A stretch of 64,000 nt of DNA from Schizochytrium sp. CCTCC M209059. Its lineage: Eukaryota; Sar; Bigyra; Thraustochytrida; Thraustochytriidae. The notes under the pieces are model-generated. The model saw nothing but the letters and a program-made list of their open reading frames with translations, did no database searches and was not told the origin of the DNA. Position numbers and translations under genes: made by a program. Below are positions 17,580 to 28,315 of the stretch, one piece after another. Where the stretch lies: assembly GCA_000818945.1 (NCBI GenBank), contig KN805374.1, forward strand, positions 158,439 through 222,438, written 5' to 3'. Position 1 is the first letter of the stretch; the number at the start of each line of letters is the position of its first letter.

Positions 17580-18269
17580 TTAGGCGTTGCCGGCGTAGCG
17601 AGCAGCGCGACGCTCGCCGCGGCCCGTGGCGTGGTAACCCTTCTGGATAGGTGCGACGGCGCGAGACGCGCCACAGCTCTGGCACTGCAAAAAGGCCATA
17701 CGCGAGTTGGCGTCACGGACGAGCTTGGTTTCAACTTGTTTGCACATGGAGCACGTGACATACTCGCCAATGTACTTGACGAGAATGCTACTAATGTTCT
17801 TCGGCGTGAACTTGCCCTTCATGATAAAACGTTTGCTGCCGTCAATACTGCCGGTCGTACCGAGCTCGGCCAGAAAGAAGCGCATGACGTGGTCTGGGTC
17901 ACGGCGCATACCCTGGCAAATGGCGTCAAAGTTCGCAAAGAGAATCTTACTCGTACCGAGGCGCATCACCTCGGGCGGCCGCAGCACGGCGCGCTTCTTG
18001 TTCACGAGATCCGGGTTGTTGGCGCGCAGCTCTGCGTACATGCGGTCCAAGAGGTGCTGGTAAGAGAACCCAAACTCTCCGGCGTCCGTGATCGACCGCT
18101 TGTTGGCCTTGAGCTCCTCGGCCTCGCCCTGCTCAAGCAGCGGAGAGTCCTTAATTTCCTTCTTCTTCTTGCTCTTCTTGCTCTTCTTCTTGGACAGCTT
18201 CAGCGAGTCCAGCATCGCCTGGACGGACTCGTCCACCTGGGCATCGCTCACCGTGGGCTCCTCCGCCAT
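17580..18269 (-). CDS. Translation initiation factor eIF2 subunit beta
   Basis: 229 residues from the ATG at 18269 (M-A-E-E-P-T-V-S). There is a single lysine block (K-K-K-S-K-K-S-K-K-K-K) where animal and yeast proteins have three. Then comes the eIF2B/eIF5-type core: Y-x-x-L-L-D-R, P-P-E-V-M-R-L-G-T-S-K-I, N-F-D-A-I-C, H-V-M-R-F-F-L-A-E-L-G-T and the Y-I-x-E-Y-V-x-C linker. The C-terminal zinc ribbon has C-S-M-C paired with C-Q-S-C. The subunit contacts eIF5, eIF2B and the start-codon tRNA complex through the Lys-rich tail and ribbon. It is short compared with animal proteins because the N-tail is reduced. The open frame upstream of this Met is low-complexity and not used. Confidence 0.95.
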   Translation of the reverse strand: MAEEPTVSDAQVDESVQAMLDSLKLSKKKSKKSKKKKEIKDSPLLEQGEAEELKANKRSITDAGEFGFSYQHLLDRMYAELRANNPDLVNKKRAVLRPPEVMRLGTSKILFANFDAICQGMRRDPDHVMRFFLAELGTTGSIDGSKRFIMKGKFTPKNISSILVKYIGEYVTCSMCKQVETKLVRDANSRMAFLQCQSCGASRAVAPIQKGYHATGRGERRAARYAGNA

Positions 18270-19005
18270 CGTGCTCTTCTGCTCCGTGCTCCTGCACGTA
18301 CGCGGGCTCCGCGAGCTCGACGCTGCTCCCCGATCCGATCCGATCCGATCCGATCTGCCCCGATCCGGCCCAGGCCGATCTGCTCGCTCCACTGCGGCTG
18401 CTGCGCGGCTGGCTCGGCGCGGCGGCGGGCGGGGCGCGGGGCGCGCGGGGCGCGGGCGAAGGGGCGGCCGGCGGACGCGCGGCGAGACGGCGGCGGCGGC
18501 GACGCTGCTGCTTGTTGAGACTCTGTGGCCGAGACGCGCCCGGCCTATCTACGCTGGCGCCGCGGCCGCGCGGTAAGTGGCCTAACGACCGTCGCCACAC
18601 CGGCGGCCGGCGGCCAATGTGGGCGAGCCCAGCTTCTCTTCTTTGGCCGGCCGATTGGTATCAGATTGAGATGATGATGGTGGCGGCGACGACGAAGCGG
18701 GAGGGCAAATTATGGTAGACGATCGAGCGGTCTTCCCCAAGTTCAAGCTCATAATGTTTACACACGCTGGAGTCAAAAAGTAACGAAAAACTATAGCTTT
18801 GCTGACTTCTTGCGATTTTTCGTCAAAGGAACGAGATCCCGAAAGAACCGATGAGCTGCTCGAGAGACGACCATTGAAGCGGCATGGAAAGCCGGCTCGC
18901 CCCACGCAACAAGATAAAAACAAGAAAAGAAAAGATTTCTACAACAATGCAAATGAAAAACTAGGTCCTCCCTCTCCTGGGCTGCACTGCACTGCGAGAT
19001 AAAAA
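18270..19005. other. Intergenic with a GATCC pentanucleotide repeat
   Basis: Upstream of eIF2-beta. CGATC/GATCC units run through 18331-18356, followed by a very GC-rich patch to about 18620. No gene seen. Confidence 0.55.
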
Positions 19006-20391
19006 TTAAGCCTTGTCAAATGACTCGGCGCTCTGAATAGCTGTCGGCCTCTGGTTCTCACAGCGACTCAAGACGGTCTCAAAGTCGTTGTACTTGGTGT
19101 TCTCGCAGGTTCGACGCACAGGCAGCATTACAAAGATTTCGTATCCCACGATGACCACGACAAATATCGCATGCAACGCACAAAAGATACCCCAGCAAAG
19201 TGTGCGCACGTTAAACTCCTCAAGCTCGGGAATGAGTTCGGTAAATGACGCGAGCACGAGCACAAGGGCGCCAAAGAAAAACATGCCAAGCTTGTAGTAG
19301 TCCGCAAAAGTGACGCGAGATCCACTCGAGGAAAACGAGACACTCATGGCAATGAGCAGAGAAATGTTAAAGCTGAGACGGGAGGCTTCATCCGGAAAGA
19401 ACTCAATGGAAAGCGGAGCAAGGGCAGCAAGGAGCATCGGCTGGAGAAACACCGAAATGATGGGCTGCATAAGACCGACCTCGCGGTGCACGAAAACAGC
19501 GCAGGCCACATCGCTGTAGCTGTAGCGCCCACCAAAGCCCCTGGAAATGGTAAAATTGATCGCCGGGATCTCAATCCACTTCCAACGCTGGTAGAGCGTG
19601 GGAGCGACTTCCTCCGTGCGAATGGTTGCCACGCGCTCATCAACAACAGTAACGTCCTTGAGGCTTTGCGCAATCTCGACGGGCCAGCGCTCGCGGCCGC
19701 GCATGTAGTCGTCGGCCCACGGTACAAAGAGGAGAGTTTCGTGGTCCCAGTTGCTCGTGAACTTAATTTTAAGCTCATGAAAGTCGTACGGGTACATGGA
19801 TCCGCGCGTTCCGAGCGGGTAAACACCCTCGAGCTCGTAACAAAAGGTAAGTCTGTCGTTGTTGAATCGGACCCAGTTCGACTTGGCGACATCACCGAGG
19901 AACTGGATCCAGGGCGTGTACTCGTGGACATACGTGTTGGGGCCACTCTTGACGCAGAATGACCCATCTTCCAAAGGAATGCGCTCACTCTCGGTGATGC
20001 CAATATCGTCCAGGTGTACGCGCACATAGAGCAACATCTTGCTGTATTTTCCATTATCACGTCAACGTCAGCGCGTCTTGCTCTTTTCCCCTCTTCTCAT
20101 TCACGCGTTTCTTCTCAGCACTTCGCCTTGTGTAAAACCAGCGCAAAAAGAGAAAACGTACGCTCGAAAGGTGCTGCTGTTGATGTCGATATTACGAAGG
20201 TTGATCATGTCGTACCGTACCTCCGCAAGGACCGGGCCCTTCACATGACCGCGCCAGAAGTCAATCCATGCCGCCGACCGCCCTGTGCTCGTAAATCGCA
20301 TTCACGTGAGTGCCCCCGCTCGGACTTTTTCCGCGCCTCGCCACGCGTGCAACTTACGCTTGAAGACATCGCGCATTTCCACCGCAGGCAT
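19006..20391 (-). CDS. Pentameric ligand-gated ion channel homologue 2, three exons
   Basis: I rebuild three exons: 20391-20358, 20282-20162 and 20041-19006, giving 396 residues. Intron 1 (75 nt) starts GTAAGT and ends GCACAG. Intron 2 (120 nt) starts GTACGT and ends TACAG. Both junctions keep frame. Splicing places W-I-D-F-W and the strand-1 segment V-R-Y-D-M-I-N-L-R-N-I-D-I-N before T-F-R-A-K-M-L-L-Y-V-R-V, the order expected of the channel N-domain and matching homologue 1 (F-I-K-D-W, Y-V-R-Y-I-A-S-V-D). Y-P-Y-D at 135-138 replaces F-P-F-D. Helices: M1 240-262, M2 270-290, M3 299-322, M4 331-357. There is no Cys-loop pair and no signal peptide. A CAG/CTG repeat lies just upstream of the start. 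Homology to the channel superfamily is clear; ligand and function are unknown. Confidence 0.8.
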
Positions 20392-20395
20392 CTTC

Positions 20396-20398
<3 letters not shown>

Positions 20399-20428
<30 letters not shown>
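20399..20428. repeat. CTG/CAG microsatellite upstream of channel 2
   Basis: About ten CTG units on the plus strand, ending seven bases upstream of the proposed start codon of the minus-strand channel gene, so probably in its 5' leader. Confidence 0.85.
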
Positions 20429-20430
<2 letters not shown>

Positions 20431-21833
20431 TTGCCAAGCGCTCTCGCCGCTCGAGCCTCTCTACCAATGGCCAGACACCGCGCGCTGCGCTGCCGTCGTT
20501 GCTACAGCTGCTCCTCTCCGTGCAAAGCAGTTTTGCTTCCCCCGCGCGGGTGCAGCGCGCACTGCCCAGCCAGCCCCAGCTTGCTCTTAGGCTGCCTGCC
20601 TTTACTTTAACACGCGCACGCTCCCACGCTCGCCACCCGCCGCACGTGGATTTGCAGGGTGTGTGCCTTAGGGACGTACGTAGGAGGGCCCTACGCCCGG
20701 GGAACACGTGCTGGCTTTGAGATTTTGGCCGCGGCCCACCTTGCGCGTAAGCCGCCACAGCAGCTAGCTAGCTGGCCGCCAGGGGTAGATTGGGTGGCGG
20801 GGCGCGGCACTGCCGTCGCTGCCTACTAGACTTGAGCGCCACATCCGATCGTGCGCAGAAAAACACGCGCAGACGTGCAGCCCTTGCTATACCTACCTAC
20901 TTGTACTCCTCGCGCTGGAATCTCGTTGCTGTTACCGTCAAAAGACGATTGCGTTCCCCTCATTCTGGCTGCTGGCCTCTTTCTGGCGGGAAGACGTCAA
21001 AGAATTCGGAATCTATGTTTGGCAAGCTGGCAAAACAAGCAAAGCAAGCAAGGCAAGCAAAGTAAGCAAAGCAAGCAAAGCAAGTCTTTGTGGAGCGTGG
21101 AATGTAATGAGGAATACTCTCCCTAGGATGGGCATCATTCTTGCATTGGCTTGGTGTACAGCCACAGCTACCAGCGATGGCTTCATTACGGATAACTCTG
21201 GGTGAAAAAAAGGAGATGATGTTGGCACTAACCACGCGCCGCATACTTGAATTCGCAGATGCTCCTCAGGCTGTTTTGGCCCCCCAAAAACGTGTTTGCT
21301 TCGTAGAAAGAGTCCTCAAATACATAGCACCAAGTTTCTAGCCTTGACGATTGGCCTGGCTGGACAGGAAAGAGAAGACCATGAGTGGGTGGATCTTCAT
21401 CCTGATCTCGCTGTCCTTCAAAGCCTCATTCACGATGATCTCTCCCAAGGTAATGATATGCATGAAGAAGTCAAAAGAAAAGAGTGCAGGCCTCGGCAGA
21501 CCCGGCGTGTTACCATAGTAGACAGACAGACTCCCATCCCTAGACGAACCGCGTGCGCGCAGAAGCGGGAGAGGTTGTCGTGGCCGCCGGCAGGGCTGCA
21601 CGCGGGGTGCGGCCCAGCGAGTCGTAACGCCCCTGCTGCTCGCGACCGCGTGCCGCGTGCGCGACGGAGCTGTGCAGCGAGCGTAGCGAAGGCGTCGGCC
21701 CATCTCTTCGTTGGCACGCTTGACCCCGTGCTCGCTGCGCAAAAGCGCGCACGCGCGGCGGGCGTGGGCGACCACAGGTCGCAAGCAATACGAACGAGGG
21801 CCTACTGACTCGACTCTTTTTGTGCATATCCTC
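20429..21833. other. Divergent intergenic region with AAGC repeats
   Basis: Upstream regions of channel 2 (minus) and the myristoylated-protein gene (plus). An AAGC-type tetranucleotide array (AAGCAAGCAAGG variants) lies at about 21030-21085. Open frames are not recognisable and lack coding character. Confidence 0.5.
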
Positions 21834-22847
21834 ATGGGCAACAACGAAAGCGGCCCGGAAGGGTCCAAAGAGGGCGGCAGCATCTTCGACATGTGCTTTG
21901 CTCCCTCGAAGGATGCTCGTCAAGGCAGCATGAAGCGCGAAACGAAACGAGCTTCCGCAGATCCCGCCGACTGGATCGTAAATGCCAACTTTTTGACGCC
22001 GAGCGACCCGGACGCGGATCGAGGAATTGTCAAAAAGACTTCTTCTGGCGTTGAGCAAGACGAGGATCAGGAAAACGTGCAGGTAAATGTGCAGGTGAAC
22101 GAGAGCGCTCGAGGAGACAATTCTATCCTTAATCAAAATGCCGAGAACGAGGACAAATTCCAGCGCAAAGACATGCACACAAATGACGTATCCGAAATCT
22201 CGCCAACAGCAATGCAAGCGAGCGACAAGCGCACTGGTGAAGCGAACGAAGTGAGTTCGACAGATCTCGATCAGGAAGAGGATCGTCTGCGTAAAAGGCT
22301 GCAATCGTTCAAAGTTCTGCCCAGCAAGCGCTCAGTTTTTCTTGAAGAGGCAAAGGAAACGAGCGGTCTATCCGAGAAACAGGCCACTGTTCACAACTTG
22401 CGCATGGACGTTTGCATGGCCCAGCTTCGCTCCGAAACAGCACAGTGCGTCGGCCGGAATGCCCTCAAGCACTCGAAATTAGCCTGGCCTAGTATCAGCA
22501 ATCTCAATCCTGACGGGATGCCAGGCGAAAGGAGACCACGCAGCGCCAGTGAAGAGGAAACCAAGCAGATCAATAAGATGATCCACGCGCTTGACTTGCA
22601 GCTGGAAGAAGGCACAATGTCCATCGACGAGTACCTCTCAGTTGTCGCAAATTTGCGCCCTCAGACGTCCCCACTAGGCCCTTTTGACGCTTCTAATCTG
22701 AACACAACCGGTCTTCTCTCTACGTCAATAAACGAAGATGAAGAAGACAATGAAGAGACCGATTCGCCCGAGGGCAATGCAGAGCCATCTGCCAAATCTA
22801 ATGGCAGCTTCAAAGGCTCGAAACCCCACGAGAACGCAGCAGATTAG
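21834..22847 (+). CDS. Predicted N-myristoylated hydrophilic protein of unknown function
   Basis: 337 residues from the ATG at 21834. The start M-G-N-N-E-S-G fits an N-myristoylation signal (Gly2, Ser6). The first 30 residues include S-I-F-D-M-C-F-A-P-S, a cysteine that could be co-palmitoylated. The middle (about 60-150) is acidic and Asn/Gln-rich. Residues about 155-280 look folded or helical: R-K-R-L-Q-S-F-K-V-L-P-S-K-R, V-H-N-L-R-M-D-V-C-M and T-K-Q-I-N-K-M-I-H-A-L-D. The tail is Asp/Glu/Ser-rich. I do not recognise a family. A membrane-associated regulatory or scaffold role is only an inference from the lipidation signal. Confidence 0.7.
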   Translation: MGNNESGPEGSKEGGSIFDMCFAPSKDARQGSMKRETKRASADPADWIVNANFLTPSDPDADRGIVKKTSSGVEQDEDQENVQVNVQVNESARGDNSILNQNAENEDKFQRKDMHTNDVSEISPTAMQASDKRTGEANEVSSTDLDQEEDRLRKRLQSFKVLPSKRSVFLEEAKETSGLSEKQATVHNLRMDVCMAQLRSETAQCVGRNALKHSKLAWPSISNLNPDGMPGERRPRSASEEETKQINKMIHALDLQLEEGTMSIDEYLSVVANLRPQTSPLGPFDASNLNTTGLLSTSINEDEEDNEETDSPEGNAEPSAKSNGSFKGSKPHENAAD

Positions 22848-23281
22848 GCCCATTCCACACCTCAATGTCTAAAATGATTATTTCACCTCCACATACCTTT
22901 TTCGAATTTCGATCGTGAGCTTGTTCTCGTTTTGCTACGCGATCAGTTGCTGAAGATCGCCTCTGCTCTTCTTTTATTCTTGAAATGAATCAATGGAACA
23001 GAGTAAATGTAAGAAAAGAAAGATGTTGCCCCGCGTAGTCCCCCTTGACGTGCGTCGTTAGATGGGCCGACTGACACAAGCTGCTTCACACTCACGGTCA
23101 CGGTCCAAATAGTTGCATTACAACACATGGCCGTCATAATTGGCGTCGAAACGTTTGACCAAGGCCAGAAACCACGGCCGAAACAAGGTCGAAAGCAAGA
23201 GAACTTCTTATGAACATTGACCTTGATTATGTCGCTCTGCTTAGTTACAAAGGCATGTGAGACTGATTTTGGCTACAGAGC
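22848..23281. other. Convergent intergenic region
   Basis: 3' flanks of the myristoylated-protein gene and fructosamine kinase. No feature seen. Confidence 0.5.
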
Positions 23282-24166
23282 TCAGGAGACCAGCTGCTGC
23301 AAGAGCTGTACACAGCCGCTCCGGTAACTGGAGCCGAAAATGTTCATGTGATTCAGATGGTGATGTAGCTCATAGAGCTTGGCGCGCTGCTGAAAGCCAG
23401 GTTCGCGCGGAAGCACAACGTGGTATGCCTCGAAAAAAGCTTGAGAAAACCCACCAAACATGTACGCAATCCCAAGGTCAGCTTCAGCGTGGCCATAGTA
23501 GGCGGCGGGATCAAAGATGCATGGTTTGCCTTCAGTGACGCCCACGTTACCAGACCACAGATCCCCGTGCAAGATCGATGGCTTGATGTCTTCAATGACC
23601 AGATCAGAAAACAAGGTAGGCAAACGTTTCCGTAGTCGCGCGCCGAGCTCCTGCATCTCTACATCCTCAGGATACCGACGCTTGGCCTCTTCGAGTTGGA
23701 AGCCGAGACGAAATTCGTCCCAGAATTCTACCCAGTTGAGTGAGCGCCCCTCCGAATTGTTCGGCTGCTCGAGCGCGCCACAGCATCCGTCCACTGGGAA
23801 ACCAAAGCCGGCGTGCAGTTCCTGCTTTTGGGCGTGCATTGTGGCCAACGCCTTGCCAAAGGCGGCCTGCATGTCGTCGCCAAGCCTTCCACCCAGATCC
23901 AAGTGTTCCACGCAAACAAATCCTCCGCGATCCGACGTCTCGCCTGCAAGCAACGCCTTGGGTACCTTGAGCTCTTTGGGCGCGCTGTGCCGCAGGTGCT
24001 CCAAGCCCAAGCGTTCGTACTCGAGCATGCTGATGTCCGCGTCGGCGCCGCCGGTCCCAAACTTGACAAAGACGCGCCCTGCCGAGGGACTGCGCAGCGT
24101 CCTGCTTGCCTCAATTTCCACAGGCCCGTGGCCCGCGGCCTCCAGCTGCGTCGCGACGGCCTTCAT
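23282..24166 (-). CDS. Fructosamine/ketosamine-3-kinase family protein
   Basis: 294 residues, single exon, normal family length. Motifs: V-F-V-K-F with the ATP-binding Lys near 35, E-Y-E-R-L, F-V-C-V-E-H-L-D-L-G-G (83-93), F-G-F-P-V-D-G-C-C-G, W-V-E-F-W. The catalytic loop is H-G-D-L-W-S-G-N (200-207) with Asp202. The metal-binding F-D-P-A-A-Y-Y-G-H-A-E-A-D-L (218-231) is intact. Family members phosphorylate the sugar carbon 3 of fructosamine or ribulosamine adducts on proteins, which destabilises them (deglycation). All key residues are present, so the enzyme should be active. It is a cytosolic protein by the absence of targeting signals. Confidence 0.93.
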   Translation of the reverse strand: MKAVATQLEAAGHGPVEIEASRTLRSPSAGRVFVKFGTGGADADISMLEYERLGLEHLRHSAPKELKVPKALLAGETSDRGGFVCVEHLDLGGRLGDDMQAAFGKALATMHAQKQELHAGFGFPVDGCCGALEQPNNSEGRSLNWVEFWDEFRLGFQLEEAKRRYPEDVEMQELGARLRKRLPTLFSDLVIEDIKPSILHGDLWSGNVGVTEGKPCIFDPAAYYGHAEADLGIAYMFGGFSQAFFEAYHVVLPREPGFQQRAKLYELHHHLNHMNIFGSSYRSGCVQLLQQLVS

Positions 24167-24577
24167 CTTTCGCGCGAAGTTCTTTCAACTTATCTCACGC
24201 GAGTTCCTGGTCCTAGGCCTAGTTCTGCTTTTGCCTCTCCCCAAGATATCCTCTTTGCCGCTTTTGGCTTTGCCTCATCGTTCGTCCCCTTTCGCGACCG
24301 CGTTGCGCGTGACCATCGAGACGATATTCAGACTTCGCCTTGTGCTCTGCCTCGCGCGAGGAACAAGCTCGCTCTGAAGACGACGAAGCCCTGCGAGCCG
24401 TGCCGAGCCGCTGCAGGTCGTCTGTCAGGCGCACGTGCGTGCACGCCCTTCTCCTCCTCCTCCTCTGCGACCCGGTCGACCCTGACCCTGACCTGACCTC
24501 GACAAAATGAAGATGGCACAAGAGTCCTGAGCTGCGTGCGCGCAGAATCCGCTCAGGGCGCCGGCTGGGCCGCGGCG
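24167..24577. other. Divergent promoter region with a short upstream ORF
   Basis: Separates fructosamine kinase (minus) from the zinc-finger/ankyrin gene (plus). A seven-codon ORF (M-K-M-A-Q-E-S, stop TGA) at 24507-24530 ends 47 bases before the ankyrin gene start and could act as an upstream ORF if it lies in the leader. Confidence 0.5.
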
Positions 24578-25960
24578 ATGCAAGGAAACGTGCTCGGGCC
24601 CGCCGACCAGGCTGGCGAGGCCTCGGGTGCCTCCTCGGCGGTCTTCGCAGCGGCGTCAAAGGCGCCAGAGGCGACGACGCGGGAGGCGGGGGCCCTGCTG
24701 ACCACGAAATCGGACACCGCTTCGCGACGACGCAAGCGACCGCGCGAGGAGGACCATGTAGACCAAAGCGCTGTGGAAAGTCTCTCGTCAGAAATCAAGG
24801 ACAGGCAAATTCTCTCGCAGAGCAAGCTTCGCTGCCCGTTGTGCCCAGCGCGCTCGCAGAAAAGGTTCGCGCCTGGCCGGAGTTTCCGCGCACATTTGCG
24901 AGCGCGCCACAGAGACGACGCAGCGACGGCGCAAGTGCAAGACTGGGAGCTCTTCGAGACGAGCTTTCGGCCTCGCGCCGAAGCGTTCACAGTCTCTTGC
25001 GAAGAAGAGGAGTCTCTGCGCAAATCGAAAATTCGCAAGAAAACCGCAAGCAAGGATCCGGATGTGGTCAAGACATGTCCGCAGACCCCAGGATGGGTGG
25101 CATTGGCGCAGACCAATGCTCTGGACAAACTCAAGTCGCTCGAATCCGACGGCCTGTGGTCGATTGAATCCAGGGATCGATTGGGTGCCACTGCCGAGCA
25201 CTACGCTGCAGGCGCCGGCGCCATGTCGGTCCTGCGATATTGTGTTGCCCAGAGGCATGCAAGATGCCCGTTTCACGCATCGTTGCACAAGGCAGATTCT
25301 CAAGGAGTCACTGAGGGGCAAGCATGTACGTGCTCGCCCACGCTCGCAAGACGAAAAGATGGCCGTGCGGCTTTGCATTGGGCATGTCGCAATGGCAAGC
25401 TTGAAACTGCACGCTATCTTGTCCAAGATTGTTACGAGGAGATTGGAACGCCTACTTTTGACGGGTCAACCCCGCTCATGTATGCAATTTTCGGGGCGAA
25501 TTTACCTGTTGCGAAAGCCATGGTGCAGTGGGGCGCTGATCCAAAGGCAGAAAATTCCTGGGCCTGTGGCTTGGTACATTGGCTGGCAATCAGCCGTTGT
25601 AAAGATGAAGCGCGCGTCCGCTCCATGTGCGATTGGATTGCAAAAGATCTTGGACTCTCCTTCTCTACCGTACAAAAAGAAGGAAGGTCGCCTTTGCACA
25701 AGGCTGCGTACATTGACAATCGCGGCGTTGTGGGATGGATGCTCGACAATCTCACAGACGAAGAGCTTCGAATTTCAGCACTTCCCGACAATGGTGGGCA
25801 AAGACCAAGCAGCCTCGCTATGCGTGCGCATCACAAAGAGACAGCGTCACTCCTTCGCGTCTTGGAGGCGCGTCTTGAACCTCAAAACGCTCAAAACGCT
25901 CAAAACGCTCTCTCCATGGCATCCACGGACTCGCACGATCAAGCAAGCAGAGACATTTGA
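24578..25960 (+). CDS. C2H2-type zinc finger plus ankyrin repeat protein
   Basis: 460 residues from the ATG at 24578. The same frame is open further upstream but has no ATG there. Residues about 45-60 are basic (R-R-R-K-R-P-R-E-E), a possible nuclear signal. One zinc-finger-like unit follows (C-P-L-C, then H-L-R-A-R-H). From about 190 to 430 there are ankyrin-type repeats: T-A-E-H-Y-A-A-G-A-G, R-A-A-L-H-W-A-C-R-N-G-K-L-E-T, S-T-P-L-M-Y-A-I-F-G-A-N-L, R-S-P-L-H-K-A-A-Y-I. A Cys/His cluster between the first repeats (C-P-F-H, C-T-C-S) may bind metal. Near the end a nine-base unit repeats three times (L-E-P-Q-N-A-Q-N-A-Q-N-A). A nuclear protein-interaction role is plausible; the partner is unknown. 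Confidence 0.75.
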   Translation: MQGNVLGPADQAGEASGASSAVFAAASKAPEATTREAGALLTTKSDTASRRRKRPREEDHVDQSAVESLSSEIKDRQILSQSKLRCPLCPARSQKRFAPGRSFRAHLRARHRDDAATAQVQDWELFETSFRPRAEAFTVSCEEEESLRKSKIRKKTASKDPDVVKTCPQTPGWVALAQTNALDKLKSLESDGLWSIESRDRLGATAEHYAAGAGAMSVLRYCVAQRHARCPFHASLHKADSQGVTEGQACTCSPTLARRKDGRAALHWACRNGKLETARYLVQDCYEEIGTPTFDGSTPLMYAIFGANLPVAKAMVQWGADPKAENSWACGLVHWLAISRCKDEARVRSMCDWIAKDLGLSFSTVQKEGRSPLHKAAYIDNRGVVGWMLDNLTDEELRISALPDNGGQRPSSLAMRAHHKETASLLRVLEARLEPQNAQNAQNALSMASTDSHDQASRDI

Positions 25961-26877
25961 AGTGGACACACAGCAGATGCAGAACGCTGATGTCTCTGTC
26001 AACAAACTAGGCCTAGCACTTGTTGCTCGACATAAATGAGCAGGACGTGGGGACTTGGTCTCAAGATCATCAGGGGTAGAGTAACGCTCAATGTACCATG
26101 AATCCTTGTTTTTAGAACATAATGACTCATAGATGCAGGCAACGTTGGCAGGTGATGTGCTCGTCAAATGCAAGGTTCTATTTTCGTAGGATACAACCAA
26201 CCATTTTGCTTTCAGGTATCCATGACCTCTCGAAATCGTACTGGAAATATGTAGGGACGCCTCATTGCCTCTTTTTCCCCGATGCAATGGTGACACTGAG
26301 ACACGAATCGATCTTTTATCTTGCAAGAATAGATCGATGCAAAGTATGGAGCTTGCAAATCCTTCGATTTCGAATACCAAATAGGTGAAGGGGAGGGCAA
26401 GTGTTGCTTTAGCGCACAAGAGTCAGAAAGCCGCCATTGCCCGCTTTTTTTCTTTCCTTCTCCAATCGTCCGCCCGGACAAATGAGCATCGTCCACCGGC
26501 AACAGCCGATAGCGCTATCTGCTTTCTCCATCGATCAGCCCCTTCACATTCGAGTATGCACCCCCGGCGGCATCTAGTCACATACCAAGGGATGGATGGT
26601 CGAGGAGGCTCGCGGCTGAGCAACGAGCCAGCGAGTGAAAAGCGAAGCCAGCGAACAAACGAAAAGTGCGGCAGATCGTCTCGCTTCTTCAGTTCTCTGT
26701 TGCAAATGAATTCAGACACTTGAACAAACCGGACTTGGCAGTGAGCGCAACACGGTCTTCCATAAGCCAGGTTGCCGGCGTCAGTGGCAGTTGGACTCTG
26801 CGGGACTTCCGATGAGCTCCGAAGGCCCCCGGGATGTCCCGATGCATCGGAAATCCATTGACCACCGATGCCCCATT

Positions 26878-26918
<41 letters not shown>

Positions 26919-28315
26919 AATGAACGGTGGATGGATTCTCTGTTGAAGACCAATGAAGAAGCCAGCGGCCTCTGCAGGACCTACGCCGACATTGGTAACC
27001 CATAAGCTCGCCGATTCTACCGTCATGTCCCATCAGCCAGTCTCTGTCTGGCTTGCTAGCTGGCTAATTGCCTGACTGCCTGCCTGACTGACCCTCCTGC
27101 GCAAGCGCAAGGGAGGTTCCGAGCGCACCATCAGCGTCGCTGTTGCAGTCGCTGCCGCATTGTGGTGCTATTTGATGGCGTCGTTGATGGACGTCCTCGA
27201 CCGTTAAAAATCGTTTTCCTTTCTGACGGACTGTGAATAAGAATCTTTTCAATTTGCGATGACCTACTTTTGTGAATCGACAAGTGGAAGAGATGTATAG
27301 TGGCATGACAGGCATTTAATTTTCTTTGTTCACTTATTCATTTTCCGGAATGGATCCTGCTTCTACGCAGCAGCAGCAGCAGCAGCAGCAGCTAGCACCT
27401 GACTGCAATAGTTGGCAGCTCGTCTCAAGACGGAATGGACAACTGCGTGTCAAGGCGTGTATTGTAATGATGAACGGTCTCCGCCCGACCTTTGCGGACA
27501 AGGTTCGCAACCGTGGCCTGGACTTGCCCGTTAGTGCCAAAAGTAGCAGCGAGCGCTCCGAGGAGCCTCGAGGGTCAATCAAGCAACATCACCCGGCACA
27601 AAGTGCGTGCTCGCTCGCTGCCTGACCGCGAGCATTGACAGCGAAATATCAAGTCCTGCCTCGGCGCCGCAATCGCGCCTCCTTGTGCTACTTCAGTATC
27701 ACTGTTAGTCAGTCGAAGGAAACAAGAGAAGAAAGAAAAAAAGTGCGGCCACTGTCCGCCTGACTCAGATGGTGGGAAAGTGCACGTGGGGTGGGTTATG
27801 CTGACTTTAGCGCTGCGATGGACTCGTTGCAGTGAAAGATCCAGTGCAACAAGACGAGCAAACACAACTTTCGGTAGTGAGCGTCTAGCATCAGTGCGTA
27901 TGCCCGCCCTTGACGAGGGTCAAAGCACGAAGGACCGCCTCCACGATGTCGGAGTCCACGAGCCTTGGACCTTGTAGAGTTTTCGGTGGTCGTCCCCTGG
28001 CTGTCGCACTCGTGCGCTCGAGAAGGCCAGAGCTCGCTCTCAAGCCCTACGGAAGTCCGGGGGGGGCATACTGGGTCGAGGCGATCGAGGCGAGCCGCCT
28101 ATTGCGAATAGCGTCGCGGGCCATCCCACGTCCCAGATGGGCTCGTCGGCGGCTGTCGCTGACCAGCAGACCCGCAACCAAGAGCAACCAAAGCAAAACC
28201 CAAAGCACTCACTCGAGCAACTCGCACGCCTTCGCGCAAGCCACCGCCAACAGCTCACGAAGAGTAGAAGTTAGCAACCGCAGCAATCAAGGCGTTTCCG
28301 AAAATTTACCCAAAG
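25961..28315. other. 2.35-kb stretch without a supported gene
   Basis: Contains a GA microsatellite at 26882-26914, a CAG run at 27367-27393 inside a 91-codon frame (ATG at 27350) that has no other recognisable feature, and a run of seven G near 28059. The 27.9-28.3 kb part is the likely promoter and leader of the surface-protein gene. I see no domain-bearing frame on either strand. Confidence 0.5.

Noticed and set aside
27350..27625. Short Gln-run ORF as a gene
   Set aside because: Only a CAG run and 65 featureless residues; no splice or domain support.
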